From Halorussus halobius (lineage in GTDB: Archaea > Halobacteriota > Halobacteria > Halobacteriales > Haladaptataceae), in NCBI RefSeq assembly GCF_004765805.1, contig NZ_SBIU01000003.1:806001-870000 (forward strand): DNA of 64,000 bases, given 5' to 3'. The notes beneath the pieces are model-generated. The model saw nothing but the letters and a program-made list of their open reading frames with translations, was not told the DNA's origin and searched no databases. Each line of letters opens with the position of its first letter. Position 1 is the stretch's first letter. Below, piece after piece: positions 33,447 through 43,007 of the stretch. Position numbers and translations under genes: made by a program.

Positions 33447-34157
33447 ATGGGACTGCTCACGAAGCTGAAGTCGTTGCTTGGATTCGAGGACGACCGCTCG
33501 CAGGTGCGTCGGAGCGAGTCGGGCGTCACCATCGAGCGCGACCCCACCGAGCCGGCCGAACCCGACGAGTCGGCCGCGTCCGGGGCGGAGACCGAACCCG
33601 AGGCGTCCGACGCCGCCGAGGCGTCGACCGCCGAATCCGACGAGTCGGGGACGAGCACGCCCGACGGAATCGAGGAGGTGGGCTCGGAGACGGAACCCGA
33701 CGAGCAGTCGGTCGAGGCCGAGCCGGAGACGGTCGACGCCGACGAGGGGACCGTCGACGCCGAGCCGGAAGCGACCGATGCCGAGGCCGAGCCGGAAGCG
33801 GGCGACGACGAGGCCGAGCCGGTCGAGCGCGCCGAAACCGACGACGATGCCGAGGCCGTCGACGTCGAGGAGGAGGCCGACGAGGAGACGCCCGAAGCGG
33901 AGCCCGAGCCCGGGGAAGGTGAATCCGAGGACGCCGTGCCCGACGAGACCGAGGCCGAATCCGACGAGCCGGCCGGTGCGGGCGAACCCCTCGAAGACGT
34001 GAAAGGCATCGGCGCGGCCTACGCCGAGCGGCTCCGGGACGCGGGCGTCGAGGACGTCGCCGACCTCGCGGCCGCCGACGCCGAGGGGCTCGCCGAGGCG
34101 ACCGACCTCTCGGCCAAGCGCATCTCGACGTGGATAGAGCGAGCGCAGGCCCGGTAG
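33447..34157 (+). CDS. Acidic protein with a C-terminal helix-hairpin-helix domain
   Basis: A 236-residue protein in three parts: a short basic helix (MGLLTKLKSLLGFEDD), about 145 residues of low-complexity Glu/Asp/Ala/Pro-rich linker, and a C-terminal domain of about 55 residues. That domain contains EDVKGIGAAYAERLRDAG and DVADLAAADAEGLAEAT, followed by SAKRISTWIERAQAR: two helix-hairpin-helix motifs of the kind that bind the DNA backbone non-specifically. Similar domains end haloarchaeal topoisomerase-associated and nuclease-like proteins, but there is no enzymatic domain here. It is probably co-transcribed with aroE; no functional link is evident. Confidence 0.75.
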   Translation: MGLLTKLKSLLGFEDDRSQVRRSESGVTIERDPTEPAEPDESAASGAETEPEASDAAEASTAESDESGTSTPDGIEEVGSETEPDEQSVEAEPETVDADEGTVDAEPEATDAEAEPEAGDDEAEPVERAETDDDAEAVDVEEEADEETPEAEPEPGEGESEDAVPDETEAESDEPAGAGEPLEDVKGIGAAYAERLRDAGVEDVADLAAADAEGLAEATDLSAKRISTWIERAQAR

Positions 34158-34512
34158 CCGACACGCGAGCGACCCGTCCTTCTCACCGACCGACCACCCC
34201 CGGACTCGCGCCGCCGACCGACCCGCGAGCGGCTCGGCCGGCCGCTCGGCTCCGCGACTCCCGACGCGGTTCCGAGCGACTGCGGACCGATTCTACGACC
34301 CCGAGTCGGTCGCCCTCGAGCGCCGACGCGTCGTCCGACGAGCGCGGAGGGTCGACCTCGCCGACGGGTCCGCCGACCGCGCGGGCCGCGACGTTTCGGA
34401 CGGGCGGGAGCGCCGGCTATCGACAGCGCGGCGACGAAGTCGACCGGCGAGCGCCGAAACGGTGGTCGAACAGAGCGAGTGAAAGGGAACGACGAATCGC
34501 AGTGCCGCGACG
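34158..34512. other. Gene-free stretch between convergent genes
   Basis: No reading frame here has family features, and third-position composition is not gene-like. The sequence is uniformly GC-rich with short gcgacc/cgaccg words and no strong hairpin or repeat. It lies between the convergent ends of the helix-hairpin-helix gene and the giant subtilase gene. Confidence 0.5.
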
Positions 34513-37500
34513 TCAGTCCGACAGCACCGAGCCGAGTGGATTCAGCGAACTCGCCGCGGTTCCGCCGTTCTCCGCGTCGTCTTTCGCGACGTCGGTGTCG
34601 TACTCGGCGTCCTCGGCCGCGACGTTGAGCGCGCCGAAGGCCGAGCGGAACGCGAGGTCGGCCACGTCGAGGACCGCCTCCTCGACCAGGTCGCGCCGGG
34701 ACGACGGGGCCTCGTCGAGGACCGCGGTCGCCACGGCCGCTATCTCGTCGGCGGTCGCCGCCACGTCGTCGGCGGCCGCGAGGCGCTGGCCGATGCGGTG
34801 GCCGACGAGCGAGGCGACCGCGTCGGCGGCCTCGTCGTCGGACGCCGCGTCGAGCACGGCCGCGACCGAGGGAGCCTTGCCGGTCGATTTTTCGCGGGGG
34901 CCGACCGTCTCGTGGATGACGGGGTCGAGACCCAGCGACTCGTACAGCTCGGTCATGGTCGGGCCGTAGGCGTCGAGGCCGGCCGACAGCTCGGTGGATT
35001 CGCTGGCCTCGACGCGGTAGGCGGTGAACGCCCGCACCTCGCCGTCGCCGAGCTGTCCGGCCGGCGAGGCGAGCGAGTCGTCGACCTGCGCGACCGCGTC
35101 GCCGAAGACCTCGCTCGGATCGCCGAACTGCGGGGCCGCGACGACGTTCCAGCCGGGTTCGAGCGTGGTCGTTCCGGGGTCGGACTCGTGGTGGCCCGGC
35201 GGGACGCCCTCGCGCTCGCGGAAGTCCACGACCGCACGGACGCCCTCGCTGGGCGTCACGCGGAACCCGTCGAGGGTGCCGACGCGCTTGTTCCGGCCCT
35301 GCCCGCGAATCTTCTTCCACTTGCCGGACTTGGCGTGCCAGTACTCCATCGTCCCGGCGAACTCCCGGAAGTCGTCGACGCCCAGAATCTCGTAGATGGT
35401 CCGGTCGGTGCCGCCGGGGACGCCGAGTCCGTAGGTCGTGCCGGCGTCGAGGTAGAGGTCGGTGGCGATGCGAGTGGTCTCGGACCGGTCGACCTCGGCC
35501 GGGCGGGCGGTCAGGAACGGGTCGTACGCGAACTCGCCGTCGGCGATGGTGTCGTCGTACGCTCGGCCGCCGAGGTAGTTCAGCCGGACGTCGAACGGTC
35601 CCTCGGGCGCGGAGTCACCGTCGGCGGGGTCGCCGACGAACGGCACGTCGGTCGACGAGAGGTCGTTGTACCGCGCCACGACGGCGTCGGCGTCGAGCCC
35701 GGAGTAGCCGCCGTCGATGTCGAGACCGGTCTCGGCGTCGACGGTGTTGTTCTCCAGCGAGACGTAGTCGCCGGTCTGGAAGAAGCCGGTCGCGGCGTTC
35801 GCGACGGTGTTGTCCCGGACCACGACGTCGCGCTCGCCGAAGCCGTAGTCGCCGACCCGGATGCCGAGGTGGGCGTGGGCGACCTGGTTGGCCTCGATTT
35901 CGGCGTTGGCCTCGTCGACGAAGATGCCGGCGTCGCCGTCGCCGGACGGGTCGTCGGCGTCGGGCCCGGAGATGGTGTTCCGGGCGATGCGGTTGTCGTC
36001 GCTGGCGTCGAAGTCGCCCCAGAGGAGGATGCCCGCGTCGAAGCCCTCGCCGTAGACGATTTGGGACTCGGTGACCGTGACCTGGTCGCCGTTCTCGACG
36101 TAGACGCCGCCGTAGCCGTCGTCGTCAGGGCGGTCGAACGCGAGGCCGGTGATGGTCGCGTTCGAGACCGGACCGCCGCCCGAGATGTCGGTCCCGACGC
36201 CGATGCCGCTGTCGACGACCGTCACGTTCTCGACGGTGACGTCCGAGACGTTCTCGTCGAGGAGCACGCCGTTGGTGCCGGCGGCGGTCACGTTGCGAAT
36301 CGTCGTTCCGCTGACGAGCGCGTTGACGTGGACGCCGAAGCCGACGTCGTTCTTGGGGTCGATCTCGCCGTCGAGGACGTTCGCCGAGAGGTTCTCCAGC
36401 GTGACGCCGTCGGCGTCGACGTTGACCACGCTCGGCGACGCGACGTCCTCGGCGTGGACGATCTCGACGGTCTCGCCCTCGACGCCCCGGATCGTGACGC
36501 CGCCGGTACCGACGTACAGTCCCGAGTCGCTGCCCCGGTCGGACGCGACCTCGTAGGTGCCCCCACCGACGACGACCTCGTCGCCGGCGGTCACGAAGTC
36601 GACGGCCGCCTGCAGGTCGTCGAGGTCGTCGGGGACGCTGAGCGGCGACTCGTAGACGGTGGTCGGGTCGAGCGTCACGGACGTCGCTATCTCGTGGTTG
36701 CCGTCGTCGACCGAGACGAACCGCGCGTCGAACGCGAACTCGCCGACAGCGCCCGCCGGGGTCCGGACGGTCGCCTCGACGGAGCCGTCGTACGGCTCGT
36801 CGTAAGTGATGGGCTCGCCGAACGGGACCGTCTCGCCGTTGACGGTCAGCGTCAGGTCCGACTCCTCGACGTATCGGAGCCCGGAGACGCCGAACTCCAT
36901 CTCCACGAGGTTCGAGCCGTCGAGTTCGAGGGTCGCGGAGTCGCCGGGGGCTATCTTCTCGGCCGGGGTCGAGACGACCTCGACGGGCGGCGTCTGGACC
37001 GCGTGCTCGACGAGGTTGGCCAGCAGCGCGCGCCCCTCGGCCGTGAAGACGTCCGAGCCGACGTAGCTGCCGACGCCCAGCGACGAGGCGAGCGCGACCC
37101 GCGAGAGGTCGTCGACCGCGAGGCCGGCGTCGCCGGTGTCGCTGCTACCGAGCGCGGTCCCGGCGAGGGTCGAACTGGAGACCGGACCCTGGTAGTCGTC
37201 GAAGTACGCGTGGAAGCCGCCGAAGTAGAAGAACCCGGAGTCGACCGGGTCGGGTTCGTTGACGGTCACGCTGTCGCCGGGGTCGGCGACGTCGTCGAGC
37301 ACCGGGTGGTCGCGGTCGACCGTGTAGTTGACCGGCGGGGCTTCGAGCTGGACGTACGCCTCGGTCACGTCGCTCGGATTGCCGATGATATCGGAACTCT
37401 GATAGATTGAGTCGGTCCCCGTGCCGTACTGGTCGAGGTAGACGACCCCGACATCGGGTGCGGTCGCGACGTCGGCGAACGCGGTGACGACGTCCTCGTC

Positions 37501-39585
37501 GGTGCCGAGGTCGACCGCGACGTACGCGTCGTGCTCGCGGTCCTCGGCCGCCGAGACCGCGGTCGGGGCGTCGAGCGTCGAGAGGTTGTACCGGGGGTGA
37601 AGTTCGCCGCCGAGCATCGACTCGACGTCGGCCCCGTACGCGCCGGTGTCGTCCACGATGCCGACCGAGACGGAGTCGGCGTACACCGACGTCGAGCCCG
37701 TCGCCACCGTCACCGTCTCGCCGAGCCCGTCGAGGGTGACCTCGAGGTCGAGGTCGCCCGAGCCGTCCTGGCTGGTGTCGACGGTGAGGGTCACGACGCC
37801 CGAGGTCGCGCGGCCGAACGAGAACGCCTCGCCGAACGCGGCCTCCTCGCCGTTGACCGAGAGGCTCGCGTCGCCGCCGTAGGTGCCGACGCGGTCGACG
37901 GTTATCGTCTCGGCGTTGGCGGCCCGAACCTCGACGTCGAATGACTCGCCGGCCTCCAGTCCGTCGGGCTGCTCGGTGACCGGCGTGACAGCGAGGTCGT
38001 CGCCGAGCGTGAAGTCCCGCGTGACGAACGCCTCGCCGACGTCGACGGTGACCGTCTCGCCGTCGTGACCGAACGCGTCGACCGAGAGCTCGTAGGTCCC
38101 GCTGGCCGCGCGCAGCCGGTACTCGCCGTTCTCGTCGGTCTCGGTCGGGAAGCCGTCGAGTTCGACCGACGCGCCCTCGATGGGCTTGCCGTCCGCGTCG
38201 GTGATGGTCCCCTCGACGCCGGCGTCGGCCGCCACGCGGCCGATCGCGGTCACCGCGTCCACGATGCCGTGGCCGTACCGGACGTCCGGCTCGTCGGGTT
38301 CGCCCTCGGGCTTCCACGCGGTGTTCTCGAGCGCGTTCTTGGCCTGTTCGGGGGTGACGTCTTCGGCCCCCGCGGACTCCATCAGACCGACCACCCCGGT
38401 CAGGTGGGGCGAGGCCATCGAGGTGCCCGAGATGGCGTTGTACGGCCCCTCGCTGTGGTCGACCGGGTACGAGCTGGTGACGTCGACGCCGGGCGCGGCC
38501 GCGTCCGGGACGACGTACGAGTCGGGCCACTCGTCGGGAGCGTTGTCGCCCCACGCGCTCTGGGTGTCGATGGTCTCGCCGCCGGAGAAGCTGGCGATGC
38601 CCTCGTCCTCGTTGCTCGCGCCGGCCGCGAAGCTCTCGACCACGTTGCCGGGCGACCCGGTCGTGCCCTCGCCGTCGTTGCCGGCCGCCGCGACCACGGT
38701 GGTTCCGGCCGCCTCGGCGTTGCGAACCGGCTCGATGAGCTGGCTGTTGTACCCGGTGGCACCGAGGCTCATGTTGATGACGTCGGCGTCCTGCTCGACC
38801 GCCCACTGGATGCCGGCGATGATCTGGGTGAACGACCCGCTGCCGCCCGGAAGGATGAGCCCGTGCAGGAGTTCGGCCTCGGGCGCGACGCCGATGGCGG
38901 TGCCCGAGTCGTCGCCGCCGGTGGCGGTCCCGCTGACGTGGGTGCCGTGGTACGCCGAGTCGTGTGGCTCCGAGTCGACCTCGTTGCCGTCGCCGTCGAA
39001 CTCGGCGAAGTTCCCGGCGTCGATGTCGATGTCGGGGTGGTTCGGGTCGACGCCGGTGTCCAGCACCGCGACCGTCGCGCCCTGCCCGCGAGCGTCGAAC
39101 TGGTCCCACGCCTCGGGGACGTCGAGCTGGTCGAGACCGTAGGTGACGTCCGTGGCCTCGGCGCTCGCGTTGCCGGTCTCGGGGTCCGGAATCGCCATCT
39201 CGTAGTTGGGATGGACCTGGGAGACCCCCTTCTGTGCTGCCAGTTCGTCGGGGTCGACCTCGTCGGTGTCGACCGCGAGCAGGAGCGAGTTCGAAATCCA
39301 GAACTGGTTCTTGACAGAGAGACCGTCGGTCCGTTCGACGTAGTCGACGATGGGGGCCTGGCTCTCCTCGGCCTCGGCCTTGAGTTCGTCGACGACCGAC
39401 GTCTCGGCGGCGAGCGGAACGTCGACCTGCTCGGCCCGTACCACGAGCTCGGTCGTACCCTCGGCGCTTGCGCCCGTTCCGGACACCAGCGAGAGAACGC
39501 CGGCACCCGCCGTCCCCTGGAGGACCTCACGCCGCGACAGCCGACCGACCGCACCATTATTTGCGCTATCGTTTGTACTTGTCAT
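34513..39585 (-). CDS. Giant Tat-exported subtilase fused to a parallel beta-helix
   Basis: A 1690-residue secreted protease. Residues 15-42 are a twin-arginine signal (LSRREVLQGTAGAGVLSLV). An inhibitor-like propeptide follows to about residue 145. The S8 catalytic domain has Asp176 (VAVLDTGVD), His213 (YHGTHVSGT), the oxyanion Asn303 (AAGNDG) and Ser389 (GTSMASPH). Next come a carboxypeptidase-regulatory-like domain (about 445-515), beta-sandwich regions and a ThuA/GATase-like stretch (VGVVYLDQYG). A right-handed beta-helix of about 400 residues follows (from about 1010; ADGVTLENLSANVL, VSDVTVENVTVVDSG). The C-terminal 220 residues are of unknown type. There is no PGF-CTERM anchor. Halolysins are usually near 500 residues, so this is an unusually large fusion. 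Confidence 0.85.
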   Translation of the reverse strand: MTSTNDSANNGAVGRLSRREVLQGTAGAGVLSLVSGTGASAEGTTELVVRAEQVDVPLAAETSVVDELKAEAEESQAPIVDYVERTDGLSVKNQFWISNSLLLAVDTDEVDPDELAAQKGVSQVHPNYEMAIPDPETGNASAEATDVTYGLDQLDVPEAWDQFDARGQGATVAVLDTGVDPNHPDIDIDAGNFAEFDGDGNEVDSEPHDSAYHGTHVSGTATGGDDSGTAIGVAPEAELLHGLILPGGSGSFTQIIAGIQWAVEQDADVINMSLGATGYNSQLIEPVRNAEAAGTTVVAAAGNDGEGTTGSPGNVVESFAAGASNEDEGIASFSGGETIDTQSAWGDNAPDEWPDSYVVPDAAAPGVDVTSSYPVDHSEGPYNAISGTSMASPHLTGVVGLMESAGAEDVTPEQAKNALENTAWKPEGEPDEPDVRYGHGIVDAVTAIGRVAADAGVEGTITDADGKPIEGASVELDGFPTETDENGEYRLRAASGTYELSVDAFGHDGETVTVDVGEAFVTRDFTLGDDLAVTPVTEQPDGLEAGESFDVEVRAANAETITVDRVGTYGGDASLSVNGEEAAFGEAFSFGRATSGVVTLTVDTSQDGSGDLDLEVTLDGLGETVTVATGSTSVYADSVSVGIVDDTGAYGADVESMLGGELHPRYNLSTLDAPTAVSAAEDREHDAYVAVDLGTDEDVVTAFADVATAPDVGVVYLDQYGTGTDSIYQSSDIIGNPSDVTEAYVQLEAPPVNYTVDRDHPVLDDVADPGDSVTVNEPDPVDSGFFYFGGFHAYFDDYQGPVSSSTLAGTALGSSDTGDAGLAVDDLSRVALASSLGVGSYVGSDVFTAEGRALLANLVEHAVQTPPVEVVSTPAEKIAPGDSATLELDGSNLVEMEFGVSGLRYVEESDLTLTVNGETVPFGEPITYDEPYDGSVEATVRTPAGAVGEFAFDARFVSVDDGNHEIATSVTLDPTTVYESPLSVPDDLDDLQAAVDFVTAGDEVVVGGGTYEVASDRGSDSGLYVGTGGVTIRGVEGETVEIVHAEDVASPSVVNVDADGVTLENLSANVLDGEIDPKNDVGFGVHVNALVSGTTIRNVTAAGTNGVLLDENVSDVTVENVTVVDSGIGVGTDISGGGPVSNATITGLAFDRPDDDGYGGVYVENGDQVTVTESQIVYGEGFDAGILLWGDFDASDDNRIARNTISGPDADDPSGDGDAGIFVDEANAEIEANQVAHAHLGIRVGDYGFGERDVVVRDNTVANAATGFFQTGDYVSLENNTVDAETGLDIDGGYSGLDADAVVARYNDLSSTDVPFVGDPADGDSAPEGPFDVRLNYLGGRAYDDTIADGEFAYDPFLTARPAEVDRSETTRIATDLYLDAGTTYGLGVPGGTDRTIYEILGVDDFREFAGTMEYWHAKSGKWKKIRGQGRNKRVGTLDGFRVTPSEGVRAVVDFREREGVPPGHHESDPGTTTLEPGWNVVAAPQFGDPSEVFGDAVAQVDDSLASPAGQLGDGEVRAFTAYRVEASESTELSAGLDAYGPTMTELYESLGLDPVIHETVGPREKSTGKAPSVAAVLDAASDDEAADAVASLVGHRIGQRLAAADDVAATADEIAAVATAVLDEAPSSRRDLVEEAVLDVADLAFRSAFGALNVAAEDAEYDTDVAKDDAENGGTAASSLNPLGSVLSD

Positions 39586-39966
39586 TTGTGCCTCTATGGC
39601 TGAAAGCCATACGCACACGTCCGCCCTTATTTTTAAAAATGTTTTGCTATCAATCGTAATTAGGAAGAAAGTAATTCCGATTCGCCGCGGGAATACGTCC
39701 GAGTGTGAATCCGTGGACCGCGCGCCTATCATCCGTAGACTGTACAGAGATGGGCACACGTGTACGCTACCGCTGGCCCCGCGGGTCGGTGGGCCGATAT
39801 CGCTCGCCCGCAGTGGCCGACGCCGCCCGCGCCGAGTACGGGTTCGTCGAGAAATGCGCCCTGGCACGGGCCGGACGTCCGACCGTCGATGTCCCCCGAA
39901 CATCGCGCCGTGGTTCGTGCAGCCGAGCGCGCCGTCGCACCCGAACTCGTCGTCCGAGGTCGGCGC
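39586..39966. promoter_or_regulatory. AT-rich promoter region of the subtilase gene
   Basis: A strikingly AT-rich island occupies 39622-39680. On the minus strand it contains ATTTTTAAAAATAAGG (39626-39641), about 45 bases before ATG 39585 and a good TATA candidate. The remainder up to the zinc-ribbon regulator's stop at 39967 holds no gene; a long open frame through it is an upstream extension of the subtilase frame without similarity. Confidence 0.5.
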
Positions 39967-40257
39967 TCACTCGATCCGGAACTCGGGTTCGGCGACCGAC
40001 TCGCTCTTGCACTCGGGGCACCGCGACGGCCGGTTGGCCGGGTCGTCGAACCCGTCGAACCCGCAGTCCCGACACTCCGGCGGCGCGACCAGCAGCCGCT
40101 CGTCGGCCTCGGACAGCGACCGGGCGACGTGGCGGACGTGCTCGACCGCCAGCGCCGCCGTCACGTCGAACTCGCGGGCGAGCGAACTCGGCGCGGCGGC
40201 GGTCTCGCGGAGGTGGGCGGCGATGCGCTCGCGGGTGGTCTCGTCGGCCTCGCGCAT
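39967..40257 (-). CDS. HTH regulator fused to a zinc ribbon (COG3357-like)
   Basis: A 96-residue protein. Residues 1-60 form a helix-turn-helix (RERIAAHLRETAAAPSSLARE, then FDVTAALAVEHVRHVARSL). Residues 60-96 form a zinc ribbon with ECRDCGFDGF and RCPECKSESV. This HTH-plus-ribbon arrangement matches a predicted archaeal transcriptional regulator family (COG3357). ATG 40257 is the natural start; the frame extends 31 codons further upstream without similarity. No targets can be named. The neighbourhood shows no operon. Confidence 0.8.
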   Translation of the reverse strand: MREADETTRERIAAHLRETAAAPSSLAREFDVTAALAVEHVRHVARSLSEADERLLVAPPECRDCGFDGFDDPANRPSRCPECKSESVAEPEFRIE

Positions 40258-40701
40258 GTGATGGCGTCGGAACCGGGCGGACATAACCCTTTTCGCGGGG
40301 GCGTGGACGAGGACAGCCCCGACAAACGATACTCGGCGAAGGGCGACCATCCACCGGTCGCGCTCGGCGAACCAGCCGACGCCTCGGCGGACTGAACGGG
40401 CGAGGCGGGGTCACGCGAGCGAAGCGAGTGTGACGTTGTCGGAACTTGCTTCCGACAGGACTCGCGTTCGCGTGGTCGTCTCTGCGGGCCACTATTCGAA
40501 GCGGCGAGCGAAGCGAGCCGCGAGAATATCCCGCAGAGCGACCGCGAGCGCGCCGAGGGCGTTCGAGGACGTTGCAGTGGTTGTATCGTCGGAGAACTCG
40601 TCGAAGGCGTTCGAGAGCCCCGTTTCCACTCGAACCGACCCGCCGACCACGTCGACTCGCCACCCGGCGGATTTAAGCCGGGGGGCTAAGCATACCTGAG
40701 C
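40258..40701. repeat. Gene-free stretch of short hairpins
   Basis: From about 40400 to 40600 the sequence is a chain of small inverted repeats built on gcgagcgaagcgag: tcacgcgagcgaagcgagtg, tcggaacttgcttccga and gcggcgagcgaagcgagccgc. Such strings recur at 42.75 and 25.84 kb. They encode nothing recognisable. The right end holds the TATA box ATTTAAGCC at about 40672, about 28 bases before the next gene's ATG at 40702. Confidence 0.5.
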
Positions 40702-41943
40702 ATGAGCGTTCCCCGCATCGTGCAGTCCGAACTCGACGGCGAACAGGTCGCGGCACAGGTCCCGCTGGGAGGCGAGGACGCCCTGTTCGTGACCCCGACG
40801 CGCACGCTGGTCTACCGCGCCGACGGACTCCTGAGCGACGAGTCCGTCGAGGCGTACCCCCACGACGCCGAGCGGATCGAGATATCCGAGGGGCGACGCA
40901 AGTCCGCCGTCGAACTCGACTACGGCATCGAAGGCGAGGCGAGGTTCAAGGTCCCGAGCAGTCGGCTCTACGAGGCCCTCCACCCCGTGCTGGCGGGCGT
41001 GCTCAACGCCGCCGGCGTGACCGGCCCCGACGAGACGGTGACTCAGACCTACCAGTTCAGCGAGCTCACGCTGGTCATCACCAGCGAGCGCGTGGTCAAA
41101 CACGTCGGCTCGGCGGTGTGGGACGACGACTACGAGGAGTACCACTTCGCGGACGTGACCCGCCTCGACGTCGAGGAGGGCAGCGTCTCCTCCCAGATTA
41201 TCATCGAGACCGACGGTCGGCCCCAGCGCATCAAGACCCCGAGCGACCAGACCCGCGAGGTCCGCGAGCGAATCGAGCGCGCGCTGCTGGACTACCACGG
41301 CGCGCCCTCCTACGAGGCGTTCGCTCGCGAGCGCGCCCAGGCCTCCGACGACGACCCCGAGGACGAGTCGGCCGACGACGCCGAGGCCGACCAGTCCAGC
41401 GCCGACCCGCTGGCCGGCGGCGTCGACCCCATCGACGCGAACCCGCCGGAGCTCGACGACGAGGGCGCTATCGTCGAGGACGACGCGAGCGAGACGGCCG
41501 ACGAGCAGGCGGAGTCGGCCCCCCAGACTGGCGAGGCGGCGTCCGCGAGCGCCGGAGCCGAGTCGCCGGCCGCCGACGAGCGAGCCCGACGCGTCCCCGA
41601 CGAGGACGGAGGCGAGGTCGACCCGAGCGACGGCGCGACGGACGCCGACGCGAGCGGACCCTCGACCGGCGGGGAGACGTCCCGCGAGGAAACGGTGGTC
41701 GACCCCGACAAGGCGGTCCAGACCGGCGAGCCCGACCGGTCGAGCCCGGAGCCGGGCGAGACCGCGTCCGACAGCGGGTTCGCCGACTCGGGGTTCGAGC
41801 CCGCGAGTTCCGAACTCGAATCCGACGACACCGACGAGCAGCTCGCGGCGCTGACCGAGGCGGTCGAGCGCCAGAACGAACTGCTGGCCGAGCAACAGCG
41901 CACGCTCGAAACCCTCATCGACGAACTCCGGCGCGGCCGGTGA
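40702..41943 (+). CDS. Conserved haloarchaeal protein with PH-like domain and acidic tail
   Basis: A 413-residue soluble protein. Residues 1-205 form the conserved part, in two similar halves each beginning with strands that read like a PH/bPH2 fold (EDALFVTPTRTLVYRADGLL and LTLVITSERVVKHVGSAVW, then HFADVTRLDVEEG). From memory this is the haloarchaeal DUF7115 group. Residues 210-370 are a low-complexity acidic linker. The last 40 residues form a coiled coil (EQLAALTEAVERQNELLAEQ) probably used to oligomerise. The function is unknown. The TATA box near 40672 predicts a leaderless transcript from the ATG at 40702. Confidence 0.65.
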   Translation: MSVPRIVQSELDGEQVAAQVPLGGEDALFVTPTRTLVYRADGLLSDESVEAYPHDAERIEISEGRRKSAVELDYGIEGEARFKVPSSRLYEALHPVLAGVLNAAGVTGPDETVTQTYQFSELTLVITSERVVKHVGSAVWDDDYEEYHFADVTRLDVEEGSVSSQIIIETDGRPQRIKTPSDQTREVRERIERALLDYHGAPSYEAFARERAQASDDDPEDESADDAEADQSSADPLAGGVDPIDANPPELDDEGAIVEDDASETADEQAESAPQTGEAASASAGAESPAADERARRVPDEDGGEVDPSDGATDADASGPSTGGETSREETVVDPDKAVQTGEPDRSSPEPGETASDSGFADSGFEPASSELESDDTDEQLAALTEAVERQNELLAEQQRTLETLIDELRRGR

Positions 41944-42030
41944 GCGGGCCGCGTCGGGCGTCGAGCCGTCCCCGGGCTCGGGCTGGCTCCGAGGTCGGAC
42001 CGCTTTCGGGGCCGAGCCGTCCCGGGCCGG

Positions 42031-42462
42031 TCAGTCCCGACCGGTGACTTTCCGGATGCACTCGGGACCGAACGGACCGTGTTCGGCCGCGTCGAGTTCG
42101 AGGAAGTGACCCTCCGAGATGCTCGCGCCACAGCGCCGACACGAGAACTCGCCCTCCTTGGTGACGACCTCGCTGCCGAAACTGACGTAGGTGCCGCCCG
42201 TGGGCCGGACGACCCCGTCCTCGCGCTGGATGACGCCGCGTTTCTCGGCCTCGTCCAGAATCGCCCGCGTGGTCGCCGGGTGGGTGGTGACGGTCTCGAT
42301 GCGGTCGACCGCTTGTGCGACCGAGAGTTCGGGGTGTTCGAGCTTCGAGAGGAGTTCGACGCCGACCTCGACGGGGTCGAAGTCGTCGCCCGTCGACTCG
42401 GCCTCGCCGCTGGTCGCCCGCTCCGCGGGGTCGTCGCTCCCGGCGTCCGCGTCGTCGGCCAT
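42031..42462 (-). CDS. Haloarchaeal HTH/zinc-ribbon protein (DUF5830-like)
   Basis: A 143-residue protein. After a 28-residue acidic lead, DPVEVGVELLSKLEHPELSV and TRAILDEAEKRGVIQREDG form a helical, winged-helix-like domain. The C-terminal part has SCRRCGASISEGHF and FGPECIRKVTGRD, three Cys and a His that probably bind one zinc. From memory this matches the haloarchaeal DUF5830 family. ATG 42462 is chosen because the open frame upstream encodes no similarity. A role in transcription or RNA binding is plausible, but no partner is visible. Confidence 0.75.
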   Translation of the reverse strand: MADDADAGSDDPAERATSGEAESTGDDFDPVEVGVELLSKLEHPELSVAQAVDRIETVTTHPATTRAILDEAEKRGVIQREDGVVRPTGGTYVSFGSEVVTKEGEFSCRRCGASISEGHFLELDAAEHGPFGPECIRKVTGRD

Positions 42463-43007
42463 TACCCCGGATTGGCTCGCCCCGCGGGTTAAAGCTTGCC
42501 GGACGGCGAACGTGGTGAGACCAGCGACGATAACGCTCCGGGAGCGCGAGGTTCCGTCGAGAACTCGTCGGCGCGCGCTGGCCGACTCATCCACGTCGGC
42601 GCGCCCCGGCGTCATCGCGCCCTCGGCGCGATTGCTCGGCGGACGCGGTTGTTTCCCGGCGTCTGCGCAAGCGACGTGCGCGCAGGCTCGGCGGACGCGG
42701 GTCGTCCGTCGACGTCTCGTCGAACGGAGTGAGACGAGGCTCGTGGACCAACGCTCCACGGCGTCTGCGCGAGCGAAGCGAGACTTGCGGGACGCCCTCG
42801 GCGTCCCGCCGGTCTGCGAGCGCAGTTCGCAGGGACCGCAAGCGGTTGGGCGGACGAGGCTGTCGCGGTGCTGTGCGGTCGCGGTGCGGTCTCTCATCGG
42901 TCGAGGCAGTAGCTAGCTCCGCGTTGCGGTCGACGACCGGCAAGCGATATCGAATAGCCGACGAACGGGGCCCAAGCACCCAACTGTCCCCGACCCGTAG
43001 CCGGTCT
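42463..43007. repeat. Gene-free stretch with hairpin strings and element copy B
   Basis: The region is a patchwork of inverted repeats: cgtctcgtcgaacgg/gagtgagacgagg near 42714, gtctgcgcgagcgaagcgag near 42762, and a good hairpin, cgggacgccctcggcgtcccg, near 42788-42808. It also has the word atccacgtcggcgcg (about 42590) shared with the elements at 24.27 and 57.66 kb. At 42885-42918 it carries the element arm tgcggtctctcatcgg, then tcgaggcagtagctagct (copy B), preceded by two 16-base-type units. No gene is supported. Confidence 0.6.
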
